Shown piece by piece: positions 51,074-59,543 of a DNA stretch of 64,000 bases (its first letter is position 1; every line of letters begins with the position of its first letter). A program made the translations under genes and the position numbers. The stretch lies in contig CAWAJR010000002.1 in NCBI GenBank assembly GCA_963782465.1, positions 124,001 to 188,000 of the forward strand, in the 5' to 3' direction. The DNA comes from JAODBJ01 sp963782465. GTDB taxonomy: Bacteria; Actinomycetota; Acidimicrobiia; IMCC26256; PALSA-610. The notes beneath the pieces were generated by a model, which was given only the letters and a program-made list of their open reading frames with translations, did not search any database and had not been told where the DNA came from.

Positions 51074-51144
51074 CTATGCTCGCTCGCTCGTGTCGTCGCG
51101 GGCGCTCGCTTGCCGGCGAGTTCGCTCGCTCCGCTCGCTCACCG
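51074..51144. repeat. G/C-rich GCTCGCT repeat between glyA and the WecA-like gene
   Basis: A 71-base spacer composed of CGCTCGCTCG, GGCGCTCGCTTGCCGGCGAG and TTCGCTCGCTCCGCTCGCTC words with several overlapping inverted repeats. The last word matches those at 34425 and in the atp tandem repeat. It touches the glyA stop codon. It may form the 3' hairpin of the glyA message; it has no T tract. Confidence 0.6.
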
Positions 51145-52395
51145 CTACGTGCTCGGGTTCGGGTAAGGGGTGAACTTGCTGCACAAGCGGGCCGCCTGGT
51201 CGCGGACTTCGGTGGCGATGCGCTCGTCGTCGACGGCGCGCAACACCCGGCCGATCATCGCCGCGATCTCGGTCATTTGGTCCGTGCCCATACCGGCCGT
51301 GGTGACCGCCGCGGTTCCCAACCGCAGACCGCTCGTGACGAACGGCTTCTCCGGGTCGTTCGGGATCGCGTTCTTGTTGCAGGTCACTCCGGCCCGGTCG
51401 AGCGCCTCCTGCGCGACCTTGCCGGTCACCGAGAACGGGCGCAGGTCGACGAGCATCAGGTGGTTGTCGGTGCCACCCGACACGATGCGAAATCCTTCGT
51501 CGGCCAGCGCCGCGGCCAGCGCCCGGGCGTTGGTGACGATCTCGGCCGAGTACGTCGCGAAACCGGGCTGGGCGGCTTCGTGGAACGCGACCGCCTTCGC
51601 GGCGATCACGTGCATGAGCGGGCCGCCCTGCAAACCAGGGAACAGCGCCTTGTCGATCGCCGCCGCGAACTCGTCGCGGCACAGGATCGTCCCGGCGCGA
51701 GGACCGCGCAGCGTCTTGTGCGTCGTGAAAGTGACGACGTCGGCGTAGGGCACGGGCGACGGGTGCGCCCCGCCGGCGATCAGGCCCGCGATGTGCGCGG
51801 CGTCGACGAGCAGCATGGCGCCGGCGTCGTCGGCGATCGACCGGAACGCCGCGAAGTCGATGGTGCGCGGGTACGCCGTTGCGCCGGCGATGATCAACTT
51901 CGGGCGCTCGCGCAACGCGACATCGCGAATCTCGTCGTAGTCGAGCACTTCACGTTCGGCATCGACTCCGTACGCGACGAAGTCGTACAGACGGCCGCTG
52001 AAGTTCACCGGCGAACCGTGGGTGAGATGGCCGCCCTGGTCGAGCCGCATCCCCATCACCTTGTCGCCCGGATCGAGGAGCGCGAGGTACGCGGCCATGT
52101 TGGCGTTGGCGCCGGAGTGCGGCTGCACGTTCGCGTGGTCGGCACCGAAGAGCTCACAGGCGCGGTCGCGCGCGAGGTCTTCGATCTCGTCGACGACGTA
52201 GTTGCCGCCGTAGTAGCGCTTGTGCGGGTAACCCTCCGAGTACTTGTTGGTGAGGACCGAACCCTGGGCCTCGAGCACTGCCCTCGAAGTGAAGTTCTCG
52301 GACGCGATCAGCTGCACCGTCGTGTTCTGGCGTTCGAGCTCGCGCCCGATGATGCCGGCGACGACGGGATCCGTGGACTCGAGCGGCGTGGTCAT
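51145..52395 (-). CDS. glyA: Serine hydroxymethyltransferase
   Basis: A 416-residue PLP enzyme. TVQLIASENFTSRAVLEAQG, NVQPHSGANANMAAYLALL, DAAHIAGLIAGGAHPSPVPY and TFTTHKTLRGPRAG (the Lys binding PLP) are all present. It interconverts serine and glycine with tetrahydrofolate, feeding one-carbon metabolism. The ATG overlaps the rpiB stop (ATGA). Confidence 0.97.
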   Translation of the reverse strand: MTTPLESTDPVVAGIIGRELERQNTTVQLIASENFTSRAVLEAQGSVLTNKYSEGYPHKRYYGGNYVVDEIEDLARDRACELFGADHANVQPHSGANANMAAYLALLDPGDKVMGMRLDQGGHLTHGSPVNFSGRLYDFVAYGVDAEREVLDYDEIRDVALRERPKLIIAGATAYPRTIDFAAFRSIADDAGAMLLVDAAHIAGLIAGGAHPSPVPYADVVTFTTHKTLRGPRAGTILCRDEFAAAIDKALFPGLQGGPLMHVIAAKAVAFHEAAQPGFATYSAEIVTNARALAAALADEGFRIVSGGTDNHLMLVDLRPFSVTGKVAQEALDRAGVTCNKNAIPNDPEKPFVTSGLRLGTAAVTTAGMGTDQMTEIAAMIGRVLRAVDDERIATEVRDQAARLCSKFTPYPNPST

Positions 52396-52844
52396 GCTTG
52401 GTCTTCCTCTCGCTCGATCTCGGCGATCTGGTCGAGGCGGTGCTGATGGCGCCCGCCTTCGAAGGACGTTCCCATGAAAACTCGCAGGATCTCTTCCGCG
52501 AGCTGCGGTGCGACGATGCGCGCTCCGATCGAGAGCACGTTGGCATTGTTGTGTGCCCGGCCCATGCGAGCCGTGTACAGATCGTTGCACAGCGCCGCGC
52601 GCACCCCGTGAACCTTGTTCGCCGCGATCTGCTCGCCCTGGCCGCTGCCGCCGAGCACGACGCCCATCTCGGCCTGCCCGCCGACCACCGACCGGCCGAC
52701 CGCCGCGCAAAAGGGCGGGTAATCGGCCGGTTCCGTGGAATTGGTCCCCAGGTCGAGCACGTCGTGACCGTCGCGCTCGAGCACGTCCACCAGGTACTGC
52801 TTGAGGGGGAAGCCCGCGTGGTCACCGCCGATCGAGATCCGCAC
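52392..52844 (-). CDS. rpiB: Ribose-5-phosphate isomerase B (mycobacterial type)
   Basis: A 150-residue RpiB. GGDHAGFPLKQYLVDVLERD holds the substrate-binding Asp-His, and GGSGQGEQIAANKVHGVRA and ARMGRAHNNANVLSIGARIV the active-site loops. The loop has Ser where the E. coli-type enzyme has the catalytic Cys, and keeps the Glu (GEQ) that serves as base in the mycobacterial enzyme. It converts ribulose-5-phosphate to ribose-5-phosphate. GTG start; coupled to glyA. Confidence 0.93.
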   Translation of the reverse strand: MRISIGGDHAGFPLKQYLVDVLERDGHDVLDLGTNSTEPADYPPFCAAVGRSVVGGQAEMGVVLGGSGQGEQIAANKVHGVRAALCNDLYTARMGRAHNNANVLSIGARIVAPQLAEEILRVFMGTSFEGGRHQHRLDQIAEIEREEDQA

Positions 52845-52898
52845 GCCGCCACGGTAGTTGCGCCGAAGCGGCCGTTCCCGCTCGATGCCGGTCGGCCG

Positions 52899-53954
52899 TC
52901 AGTCGTCGGGCGGAGACCGGTGCTCGCGCACCTCGCGCAGGATGCTGGTACCGAGGTGGAAGAGTTCCTCGAAGTAGCGCTTGGCCTGGAGGGTGAGGAT
53001 CCCGAGGAACAGCATCAGCGCGGAGACGATCAGTGCGACGATCCCCGCGACATGCCAATCGTGGAGCGAACCGTTCGCGCCACCGTTCCCGAACGCCGAC
53101 GCAATCGAAGCGATCCCGAACAGGCCCAGGAGGACGCCCGGCACGATGAAGAACATGAACGGCCGGAAGATGAACGCCGAGAGCAGCGAGCGGATCGTGC
53201 TGCTGGCCAGTCGCATCGTCGAGCGCCGCGGCAAGCCGCGCATCGCGGTCCAGTCGAGGTGCGCGGGGATCTCGACGACGTGCGCCCGTAACAGCTGCGC
53301 CTTGTAGAGGATCTCGGTGTTCACCTCGCTTCCCATCGCCTTGAGGTTCAACGCGCTCACGAACCGGCGGTCGTAGGCGCGGACCATTCCCGTGAGGGTG
53401 TGAAGCCGGCCGCTCGCGGTGAGCGACAACACCCGGTTCGCGGTGCGGCTCGCGAGGTTGCGTAGCCAGGGCACGCCAGTGCTGCGACCACCGGGCATGT
53501 ACGGCGATGCGATCACGATGCGCGCGTGCGTCGTGACGATGGTGTCGAGCAGGCGGCCGATGTGCTCGGGGCCGTAGGTGAGGTCGCAGTCGATGACGAC
53601 CAGATAGTCGGAGGTGCAGTTGTTGAACGCGGTGCGCAACGCCTGACCGAGCGAGAAGTTGACGCGGTGGCGCAGCACCCGCACGTTCGCGTGCGTCGCG
53701 GCAAACGTGTCGGCGAGTTTGCCGGTCTCGTCGGTGCTGCCGTCGTCGACGACGACGATCTCCCACGCGAACCGATCAGACAGGCCCTGCATGTACTCGT
53801 GCAGGGCGCGCATCGTGTTGTCGATGACGATCGCCTCGTTGAACGCGGGGACGATCACCGATACCGAGGGAAGGGTCTCGGCCGACACGGGAGCAGCCTC
53901 GGCGGGCGCCGTGCGTATCGGGACCGCGACCTCCGCGGTGCCGGTTTCGCTCAC
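52899..53954 (-). CDS. Glycosyltransferase family 2 with C-terminal membrane helices
   Basis: A 351-residue polyprenyl-phosphate glycosyltransferase-like protein. SVIVPAFNEAIVIDNT, EIVVVDDGSTDETGKLADTF and YLVVIDCDLTYGPEHIGRLL are the GT-A motifs; after residue 255 two helices follow (FMFFIVPGVLLGLFGIASIA and HVAGIVALIVSALMLFLGIL). This GtrB/DPMS-like layout suggests transfer of a sugar to a polyprenyl phosphate or a membrane-bound acceptor. The GTG has a GGAGGAAC site and overlaps the deacetylase stop (GTGA). Confidence 0.87.
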   Translation of the reverse strand: MSETGTAEVAVPIRTAPAEAAPVSAETLPSVSVIVPAFNEAIVIDNTMRALHEYMQGLSDRFAWEIVVVDDGSTDETGKLADTFAATHANVRVLRHRVNFSLGQALRTAFNNCTSDYLVVIDCDLTYGPEHIGRLLDTIVTTHARIVIASPYMPGGRSTGVPWLRNLASRTANRVLSLTASGRLHTLTGMVRAYDRRFVSALNLKAMGSEVNTEILYKAQLLRAHVVEIPAHLDWTAMRGLPRRSTMRLASSTIRSLLSAFIFRPFMFFIVPGVLLGLFGIASIASAFGNGGANGSLHDWHVAGIVALIVSALMLFLGILTLQAKRYFEELFHLGTSILREVREHRSPPDD

Positions 53955-54943
53955 CGGTTCCTCCGCGGCACGGCCGGCCGGGGACGGAAGGCACCGGGCT
54001 CCACCGTCGGCAACGACGGGCGCGCTTTGATCGCTGCTGCATGCCCACCAAGCGTCGCGACCTCGAATTGGTCGGTGTACATCTCGATGAAGGCAGCCGT
54101 CATCGCAGTCTTTTCTTGCCCCTGCATTGCCATCCCCGGGAAGAAGGCGAGCGACCCCACGTCGTCGCCACCCAGGAAGTCGAGCGGATGGAGCAACAAC
54201 GATGGCTCGACCTTCGCCATCTTGCACAACTCGAGCGCGGTACGAAAGTAGGCCTTCGCCAGACGCATTGACCGGCCGGCGAGCGCGAGCAGGTAACTGA
54301 CGTGCATCGGCACCCGCGCGCCGGGCAGCACGGTCACCGGGATTTCGACCAGCCCGTCGCCGATCGCCCACTGGTAGGCGCGCAACGGCCGTAACGCCTC
54401 GGAGGCGTGCCCGAACAGGTCGGCGCGATCTGCTCGCTGCTCGGCGTCGAGTTTCGTCGAGCGGAAATAGACCATCCGCGCGAGCGGGCCGATGACGGTC
54501 GGGAGTGTCGAGCAGTCGTAGCGGTACCCGCGTTCGACGAGGGTCTCGAGCACGGCGGGCGAGAGGCTGTAGCCCGGTCCCCGAAACCCCACGGGGTGAA
54601 AGCCCGTCGCGGACTCGATCGCCTCTTCGGCCTTGGTCAGCTCGTCGCGGACCTCGGTGTCGGGGTACTTGTGCAGCCACGGTTCGTGGCGGAAGGAGTG
54701 GTTCCCGATCTCGTGCCCCGCAGCCGAGAGCGACGCGAGCGCTGCGTGGTTGCGGTCGAGCGCCGCGTCCTGGCCGACGACGAAGAACGTGATCGTGATG
54801 CCGCGATCGCCGAGCACCTCGAGCACCCGGGGTACCACCACGTCGAGATACGACGGCAATTCGTGCCACGCCGCGTCACCGTGCGTCTTGAGGTACGACC
54901 ATTCGTTGTCGAGATCGAGCGACAGGCTCGCGAGCGGCTTCAT
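53951..54943 (-). CDS. Polysaccharide deacetylase-family protein
   Basis: A 330-residue NodB-fold (CE4) protein. SLDLDNEWSYLKTHGD carries the metal and base aspartates, FFVVGQD follows, GHEIGNHSFRHEPWLHKYP has the HxxxH zinc ligands, and GFRGPGYSLSPAVL the RxPY-like groove motif. Lacking a signal peptide, it may act on a cytoplasmic nucleotide- or lipid-linked sugar. The middle third (MVYFRSTKLDAEQRADRADLF and the long C-terminal region) is extra. It is coupled to the GT2 gene, suggesting the two act on one intermediate. Confidence 0.87.
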   Translation of the reverse strand: MKPLASLSLDLDNEWSYLKTHGDAAWHELPSYLDVVVPRVLEVLGDRGITITFFVVGQDAALDRNHAALASLSAAGHEIGNHSFRHEPWLHKYPDTEVRDELTKAEEAIESATGFHPVGFRGPGYSLSPAVLETLVERGYRYDCSTLPTVIGPLARMVYFRSTKLDAEQRADRADLFGHASEALRPLRAYQWAIGDGLVEIPVTVLPGARVPMHVSYLLALAGRSMRLAKAYFRTALELCKMAKVEPSLLLHPLDFLGGDDVGSLAFFPGMAMQGQEKTAMTAAFIEMYTDQFEVATLGGHAAAIKARPSLPTVEPGAFRPRPAVPRRNR

Positions 54944-55048
54944 CAGTTGCGGTCCTCGGGGTCCGGATCTGATCGGCAGCCGGACCGGGTCTCGAAGGCT
55001 GGGTCGAGCACCCAGTGTGCCGCGCGTGCACCTGCCGGGCCGGTGTTC

Positions 55049-56395
55049 TCACGGTCGGTGGGCGACGGTCGGAGCGTTCGCGGCCAGGAGGAAGTCGGCC
55101 GCGACACGGTTCCCGAGCGCGATCGTCTCATCGACGTTCAACGTGCCGTTCGAGATGTTTGCGCTGCTCGCGAGGAAGATGCCCGGCTGGCTGGTGCGCA
55201 CCGGCGGAAGCCGATCGGCGAACCCCACCGTCGGGACCGAGAACACGTTGCGTACCCGCGAGACCCTCGCGGTCACGACGTCGGCGGCGCCGAGTTGCGG
55301 GTAGACACGCGCAAGCGCGGGCAGGAACGAATCGAGGATCTCGTCGTCGGTGCGCGCGAACAGTGAATCGTCGGGCGGGACGTACTTCGGGAGGTACACC
55401 AACGAATAGCCGCGTAGTTCCGCCGGATCGACGAACGCGGTCATCTCGATCACGCCGGTGAACGGCATCGGCTCCGCGAGGTACGTGAGGTAGTAGCCCG
55501 ACAGCGGCCGCTTCGTGAGGAGCGACACGCACACGATCCCGGCGTAGCGCGCCGCCGTGAGGCGACGGTATTCGTCGTCGGTGAGGCCGCGGCACACGCG
55601 CGCGGCGATCGGCGACGCGACGGTGACGACGACGTCGTCGAACACTTCGGCGGTGCCACCGGGTGCACGCACCGCGACACCGTCGTCGGTTCGTTCGATC
55701 GATTCGACCGTGCACCCCGTGCGGATGGTGACGCCTTCCGAACGCAGCCTTGCCGTGAATGCGTCGAGCACGCGAGCGTAACCACCGGGTACGTAGCCGA
55801 ACATCTCCTTCTTCAATCCGGAGCGCCTTGCCGCGTACAGACGTTGGATGGTCGCCCAGATGAACGACGCCGCGACATCGCGGTACCCGTCACCGAGCTT
55901 GGCACGAAGTTGCGGTTCCCAGAACCGCTCGAACGCGCGGCGACCCGACCACCGTTTCAGCCACGTCGCGATGTCGACCCGCGACAGCGGCTCCCACCGT
56001 TTGATACGCGACGCGTACAGGATCGTCGCGCCGATCCGCGCCTTGTCGACGAGGCGGAGGCCGGGGAGCCGGAGGAACTCGAAGGAGTTCGACACCGACT
56101 GCAAGGTGCCGGCGGAGAAGTAACCGGTGCGGGTCTGCACCCATTGCATGCCGTCTTCGAGCCCGAGTTCGCGCAGCAAGGCGCGGTTGTTCGCGTCGGA
56201 GAGCAAGGTGACGTGGTAGTGGCGGTCCCACTCGACCGAACCGTCGGGCGTATCGAGCGTCCACGCGCTCGCGAGGCCACCGAGGACCGGCGCGGCTTCG
56301 AGCACGGTGACGTCGCGGCCGGCCTGCGCGAGCCGGTGCGCGATGGTCAGACCGAGCATCCCACCACCGACGACGCACACGCGACCCCGGCTCAT
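55049..56395 (-). CDS. FAD-dependent oxidoreductase (UDP-galactopyranose mutase/amine-oxidase-like)
   Basis: A 448-residue flavoprotein. CVVGGGMLGLTIAHRLAQAG and VLEAAPVLGGLASAWTLDT form the FAD-binding N-terminus, DDVVVTVASPIAARVC is a central strand, and GIFLASSANISNGTLNVDET the C-terminal FAD motif. VEWDRHYHVTLLSDANNR resembles UDP-galactopyranose mutase-like and protoporphyrinogen-oxidase-like sugar-cluster proteins. Its ATG overlaps the acyltransferase stop (ATGA). A redox or ring-contraction step on a sugar is likely; the exact reaction is not known. Confidence 0.84.
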   Translation of the reverse strand: MSRGRVCVVGGGMLGLTIAHRLAQAGRDVTVLEAAPVLGGLASAWTLDTPDGSVEWDRHYHVTLLSDANNRALLRELGLEDGMQWVQTRTGYFSAGTLQSVSNSFEFLRLPGLRLVDKARIGATILYASRIKRWEPLSRVDIATWLKRWSGRRAFERFWEPQLRAKLGDGYRDVAASFIWATIQRLYAARRSGLKKEMFGYVPGGYARVLDAFTARLRSEGVTIRTGCTVESIERTDDGVAVRAPGGTAEVFDDVVVTVASPIAARVCRGLTDDEYRRLTAARYAGIVCVSLLTKRPLSGYYLTYLAEPMPFTGVIEMTAFVDPAELRGYSLVYLPKYVPPDDSLFARTDDEILDSFLPALARVYPQLGAADVVTARVSRVRNVFSVPTVGFADRLPPVRTSQPGIFLASSANISNGTLNVDETIALGNRVAADFLLAANAPTVAHRP

Positions 56396-57020
56396 CGAGC
56401 CGGCGGCGGGTCGAGTTCGCTGACGGACCCCTGGTGTACGTGGTACCGCAGACCGCAGGCCGGGCACGACGCCTCGGCGTCGGCGGGCGGTGCAGTGTGC
56501 GGGAACCGCCATACCGGTTCGCCGCAGCGGCAGACGATGGCGATCGATCGCGCGGGGCTGCCGACGACGAGATGGAACGGCGCGACATCGCGCGTCACGA
56601 CCGAACCCATTCCCACGAGCGCGAACCGCCCGATCGTGAGGTCGCAGCCGATCGTGCACGCCGCGCCGATGCTCGCGCCCGCCTCGACCCGCGTCGAAAA
56701 GATGTGCTCACCCGGGCCGGAGTCGCGAAGTTCGGTGATCGCGACGTCGGTCCCGCGCGGGTACTTGTCGTTGGTGAAAATCGTGCCCGCGCCGATCATC
56801 ACGCCGTCTTCGAGTGTCACGCCGAGCGGCAGGTACACCATCGCGTTGATCTTCACGAGGTTGCCGATGGTGACCCCGGGCCGATGTAGGTCTTCTCACC
56901 CACGATGCAATCGCGCCCGACACTGCTCGGGCCGCGAGCGTGCACATCGGCCCACACCGCGGTGCCGTCGCCGATGTCGACGCCGTTTTCGATCTCCGCG
57001 GTGGGGTGGATGCGAGGCAT
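56392..57020 (-). CDS. Hexapeptide-repeat acyltransferase with C-terminal zinc ribbon (frameshifted)
   Basis: A left-handed beta-helix acyltransferase of about 209 residues. The N-terminal part begins MPRIHPTAEIENGVDIGDGT and reaches VGEKTYIGPG; the rest (VTIGNLVKINAMVYLPLGVT, GASIGAACTIGCDLTIGRFA, VGMGSVVTRDVAPFHLVVGS) is in another frame. The switch at the CCCCGGG run near 56874-56880 fits one missing base. The C-terminus has CRCGEPVW and CPACGLRYHV, a probable Zn ribbon not typical of WlbB/WbpD acetyltransferases. It is coupled to the FAD oxidoreductase; with the neighbouring Gfo/Idh and DegT genes it suggests acylation of an amino sugar. Confidence 0.8.
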
Positions 57021-57051
57021 GGTCGTTCCGCCGGGAGTGTGTGCCTCGGCG

Positions 57052-58080
57052 TCAGGCGACGTTCTGGTCGCGCTGGCCCGTGATGGAACGAATCACCGGC
57101 TCGCGCACCGCGACCCAGTGGTTGCGGCCCATCGAACGGTAGGCGGCGGCAACGACGTCGACCGAGGCGATGGCGTCGTCGGCGGTGATGAGGAGGTCCT
57201 CTTCACCGGCGACCGCGCGGCAGAAGTTGCGGACCTGGGCCGACATCGCATCGACCTTGTCGTAGCCGTCGCCGAACTTCACCCACTCGCCATCGGCCCG
57301 CCGGTACCGGGAGCTGCGCCAGCCGACCTGGATGGTGCCTTCCGAACCGTAGATGCCGATGTAAGAGTCGACCGCCTTGTCGATGCTCCACGACAGGTCG
57401 ACGGTGCCCATCACACCTTCCGCGCTGCGCAGGAACATCTCGGCGGTGTCTTCGACGGGCAGGCCCTGGACCCGTTTGCCTTCGACCGCGCTGACCTCGA
57501 CGATCGGCCCGATCACGAACCGGGCGATGTCGACCGAGTGCGTGCCGTTGTCGATCAGCACACCGCCGCCGCTGACCGCCGGGTCGGCGTTCCAGCGACC
57601 GCCCATCGCGACACGCGACGCGAAGATGTTCTCGAACAGGATCGTCTCACCGATCGCGCCCGACACGAGGATGCGCTTCGCTTCTGCGACATCGGGTGCG
57701 TAGCGAAACTTCGACGCCATCGTCACGAGCACGCCGCGCTCATCGGCGAGCGCGATCAGCCGGCGAGCACGCTCGGGGTAGATCGCGAGCGGCTTCTCGC
57801 ACAGCACCGGGATGTCGTGCTCGATGAAATGACGGGCGACCTCGACGTGCGTCGCCGGTGGCGTGCACACGAGCACCGCGTCGAGATCGACGTTGCTCGT
57901 CAGGTCTTGGTAGTCGGCGAAGGCGACCGCGCCCGTGCGTTGCGCGAAGGCCTCGCGCGCGCCTTCGACGGGGTCGGCGACTGCCGCGAGGTTCACCTCG
58001 TCGACAACGTCGAGCGCATCGAGGTACGACTGCGCGATGCGGCCCGCGCCGACCAGCCCGAGCTGGATCTGGCGGTTCAC
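57052..58080 (-). CDS. Gfo/Idh/MocA-family oxidoreductase
   Basis: A 342-residue NAD(P)-dependent sugar oxidoreductase. LGLVGAGRIAQSYLDALDVV is the Rossmann motif, VLCEKPLAIYPERARRLI the EKP signature with the catalytic Lys, and DNGTHSVDIARFVIG the DxGxH block. It probably oxidises C3 of a UDP-sugar, as WlbA/WbpB do, because a DegT aminotransferase and an acyltransferase flank it. The GTG start overlaps the DegT stop (GTGA). Confidence 0.9.
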   Translation of the reverse strand: MNRQIQLGLVGAGRIAQSYLDALDVVDEVNLAAVADPVEGAREAFAQRTGAVAFADYQDLTSNVDLDAVLVCTPPATHVEVARHFIEHDIPVLCEKPLAIYPERARRLIALADERGVLVTMASKFRYAPDVAEAKRILVSGAIGETILFENIFASRVAMGGRWNADPAVSGGGVLIDNGTHSVDIARFVIGPIVEVSAVEGKRVQGLPVEDTAEMFLRSAEGVMGTVDLSWSIDKAVDSYIGIYGSEGTIQVGWRSSRYRRADGEWVKFGDGYDKVDAMSAQVRNFCRAVAGEEDLLITADDAIASVDVVAAAYRSMGRNHWVAVREPVIRSITGQRDQNVA

Positions 58081-59417
58081 GATTGCCCCTTCCGCGGCGA
58101 GCCCTGCAACGTTCCGACCGCCAGGATGATCGCGTCGGCGATGCGATCGACGTCGTCGTCCGTGTACCGCTCGTTCCACGGCAGCACCAGGACACGATCG
58201 AGGTACTCGAAGGTGCCCGGGTAGCGGGCCGCGTCGTAGTCGACGGCCTCCGGACGAGCGAGCGTGAACGGGAAACGGCTTCGCCCGAACGTCTTCTGGT
58301 TGGCGAACACGCCGCACCGGAACGCCGGCTTCTGGATGTAGCGCGGTCCGGACGCGATGCCACCGAGCTTCAACTCGGTGGCCAGCGCCGTCGTCCCGCC
58401 CGGGATCTCGTCGGGGTCGACCATCAGCGCATAGCGCCAGTAGACGTGGACGTCGCCGGGGAAAGGCTCCGGGACGAGCAATCCCGGAACATCGCACAGG
58501 CGCCGGTTGAGATGCTCGGCATTCGCGATGCGTTGCTTCACACCCGCGTCGAGCTTCTGCAGTTGCGCGCCGAGCACGGCACCCTGCAGTTCGGTCATGC
58601 GGTAGTTCAGCGCGAGGAAGTCGTGGTCGGTCTTCGGAGCGTCGTAGTCCCACGCCTTGTTGACGTAGCGGCGGGCGAAACGCGCCCGGTCGGCGTCGGC
58701 GGTGACGATCAGGCCACCCTCACCCGAGGTGATGTGCTTGCCCTGTTGCGTGCTGAAGCAGCCGAAGGCGCCCATCGTGCCGACGGGGCGCCCCTGCGAG
58801 CGGGCGAGGAACGCCTGGGCGCAGTCTTCGATGACCGGCACACCGAGGTCGTCGGCGACGGTACGGACCGCGTCCATCTCGCACGGTTCGCCGAAGAGGT
58901 GCGTCACGATCACGGCCCGTGTCCGGTCGCTGCACGCGGCGCGGATCGTCTCGGCGGTCACATTGCCCGTGTTCGCGTCGACATCGGCGAATACCGGGAT
59001 GGCGCCTTCGTAGACGATCGGAGCCAGCGCGCCCATGTCGGTGATCGACGTGGTCACGATCTCGTCGCCCGGTTCAGGGTCGATCGTTGCGACGGCGGTG
59101 TGGACGGCCGCGGTGCCCGACGCACAGGCGACCGCGTGCTGGATCCCGAGCAGTGCCGCGAAGTCGGCTTCGAGCGCCTTGACGAACGAGCCCTTCGTCG
59201 ACGTCAGCGTGCCGCTGGCGATCACCTCGCGCAGCGCTTCGATCTCCTCCGCCCCGAGCGTGCGCCCGGATGCGTCCTGGTCCGAGGGGAGCTTCCACGG
59301 CGTCGAGTCGCCCTGCCCCTCTCGCACAGCGTCTTGACTGCTCGCCACGCCGCGTCCTTGCTCTGTTTCCCCACCAGCCCCTCTCGGGGAGGCTATACGC
59401 GCGTCTGCGTCTCTCAT
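58077..59417 (-). CDS. DegT/DnrJ/EryC1/StrS-family sugar aminotransferase
   Basis: A 446-residue fold-type I PLP enzyme. SGTAAVHTAVATIDPEPGDE, VIEDCAQAFLARSQGRPVGT, and FSTQQGKHITSGEGGLIVTA (Lys forms the internal aldimine) are signatures. It would transfer an amino group to a keto sugar nucleotide made by the Gfo/Idh neighbour. The ATG chosen (MRDADARIASPRG) has an AAGGGG site. The first 35 residues are atypical, and a GTG giving VASSQDAVREGQG is a possible later start. Confidence 0.88.
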   Translation of the reverse strand: MRDADARIASPRGAGGETEQGRGVASSQDAVREGQGDSTPWKLPSDQDASGRTLGAEEIEALREVIASGTLTSTKGSFVKALEADFAALLGIQHAVACASGTAAVHTAVATIDPEPGDEIVTTSITDMGALAPIVYEGAIPVFADVDANTGNVTAETIRAACSDRTRAVIVTHLFGEPCEMDAVRTVADDLGVPVIEDCAQAFLARSQGRPVGTMGAFGCFSTQQGKHITSGEGGLIVTADADRARFARRYVNKAWDYDAPKTDHDFLALNYRMTELQGAVLGAQLQKLDAGVKQRIANAEHLNRRLCDVPGLLVPEPFPGDVHVYWRYALMVDPDEIPGGTTALATELKLGGIASGPRYIQKPAFRCGVFANQKTFGRSRFPFTLARPEAVDYDAARYPGTFEYLDRVLVLPWNERYTDDDVDRIADAIILAVGTLQGSPRKGQS

Positions 59418-59543
59418 CTCGAGATCCCCTTCCGACGCGCCCTGTATCGGCCGAACCAACCAACCGATGAAGGTTCGACCACGATCGGTGGCCCGGACGG
59501 GTGCAATCTCCCGGCCCCGGCGCCGAGGAACGAGAATGTCGGC

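Noticed and set aside
54943..55131. Small minus-strand frame between the deacetylase and the FAD oxidoreductase
   Set aside because: It overlaps the end of the oxidoreductase gene, has low-complexity Arg/Ser/Pro composition and no ribosome-binding site.
57858..59543. Long in-frame extension upstream of wecB
   Set aside because: It is antisense to the Gfo/Idh and DegT genes. Homology of WecB starts at the GTG at 59544.
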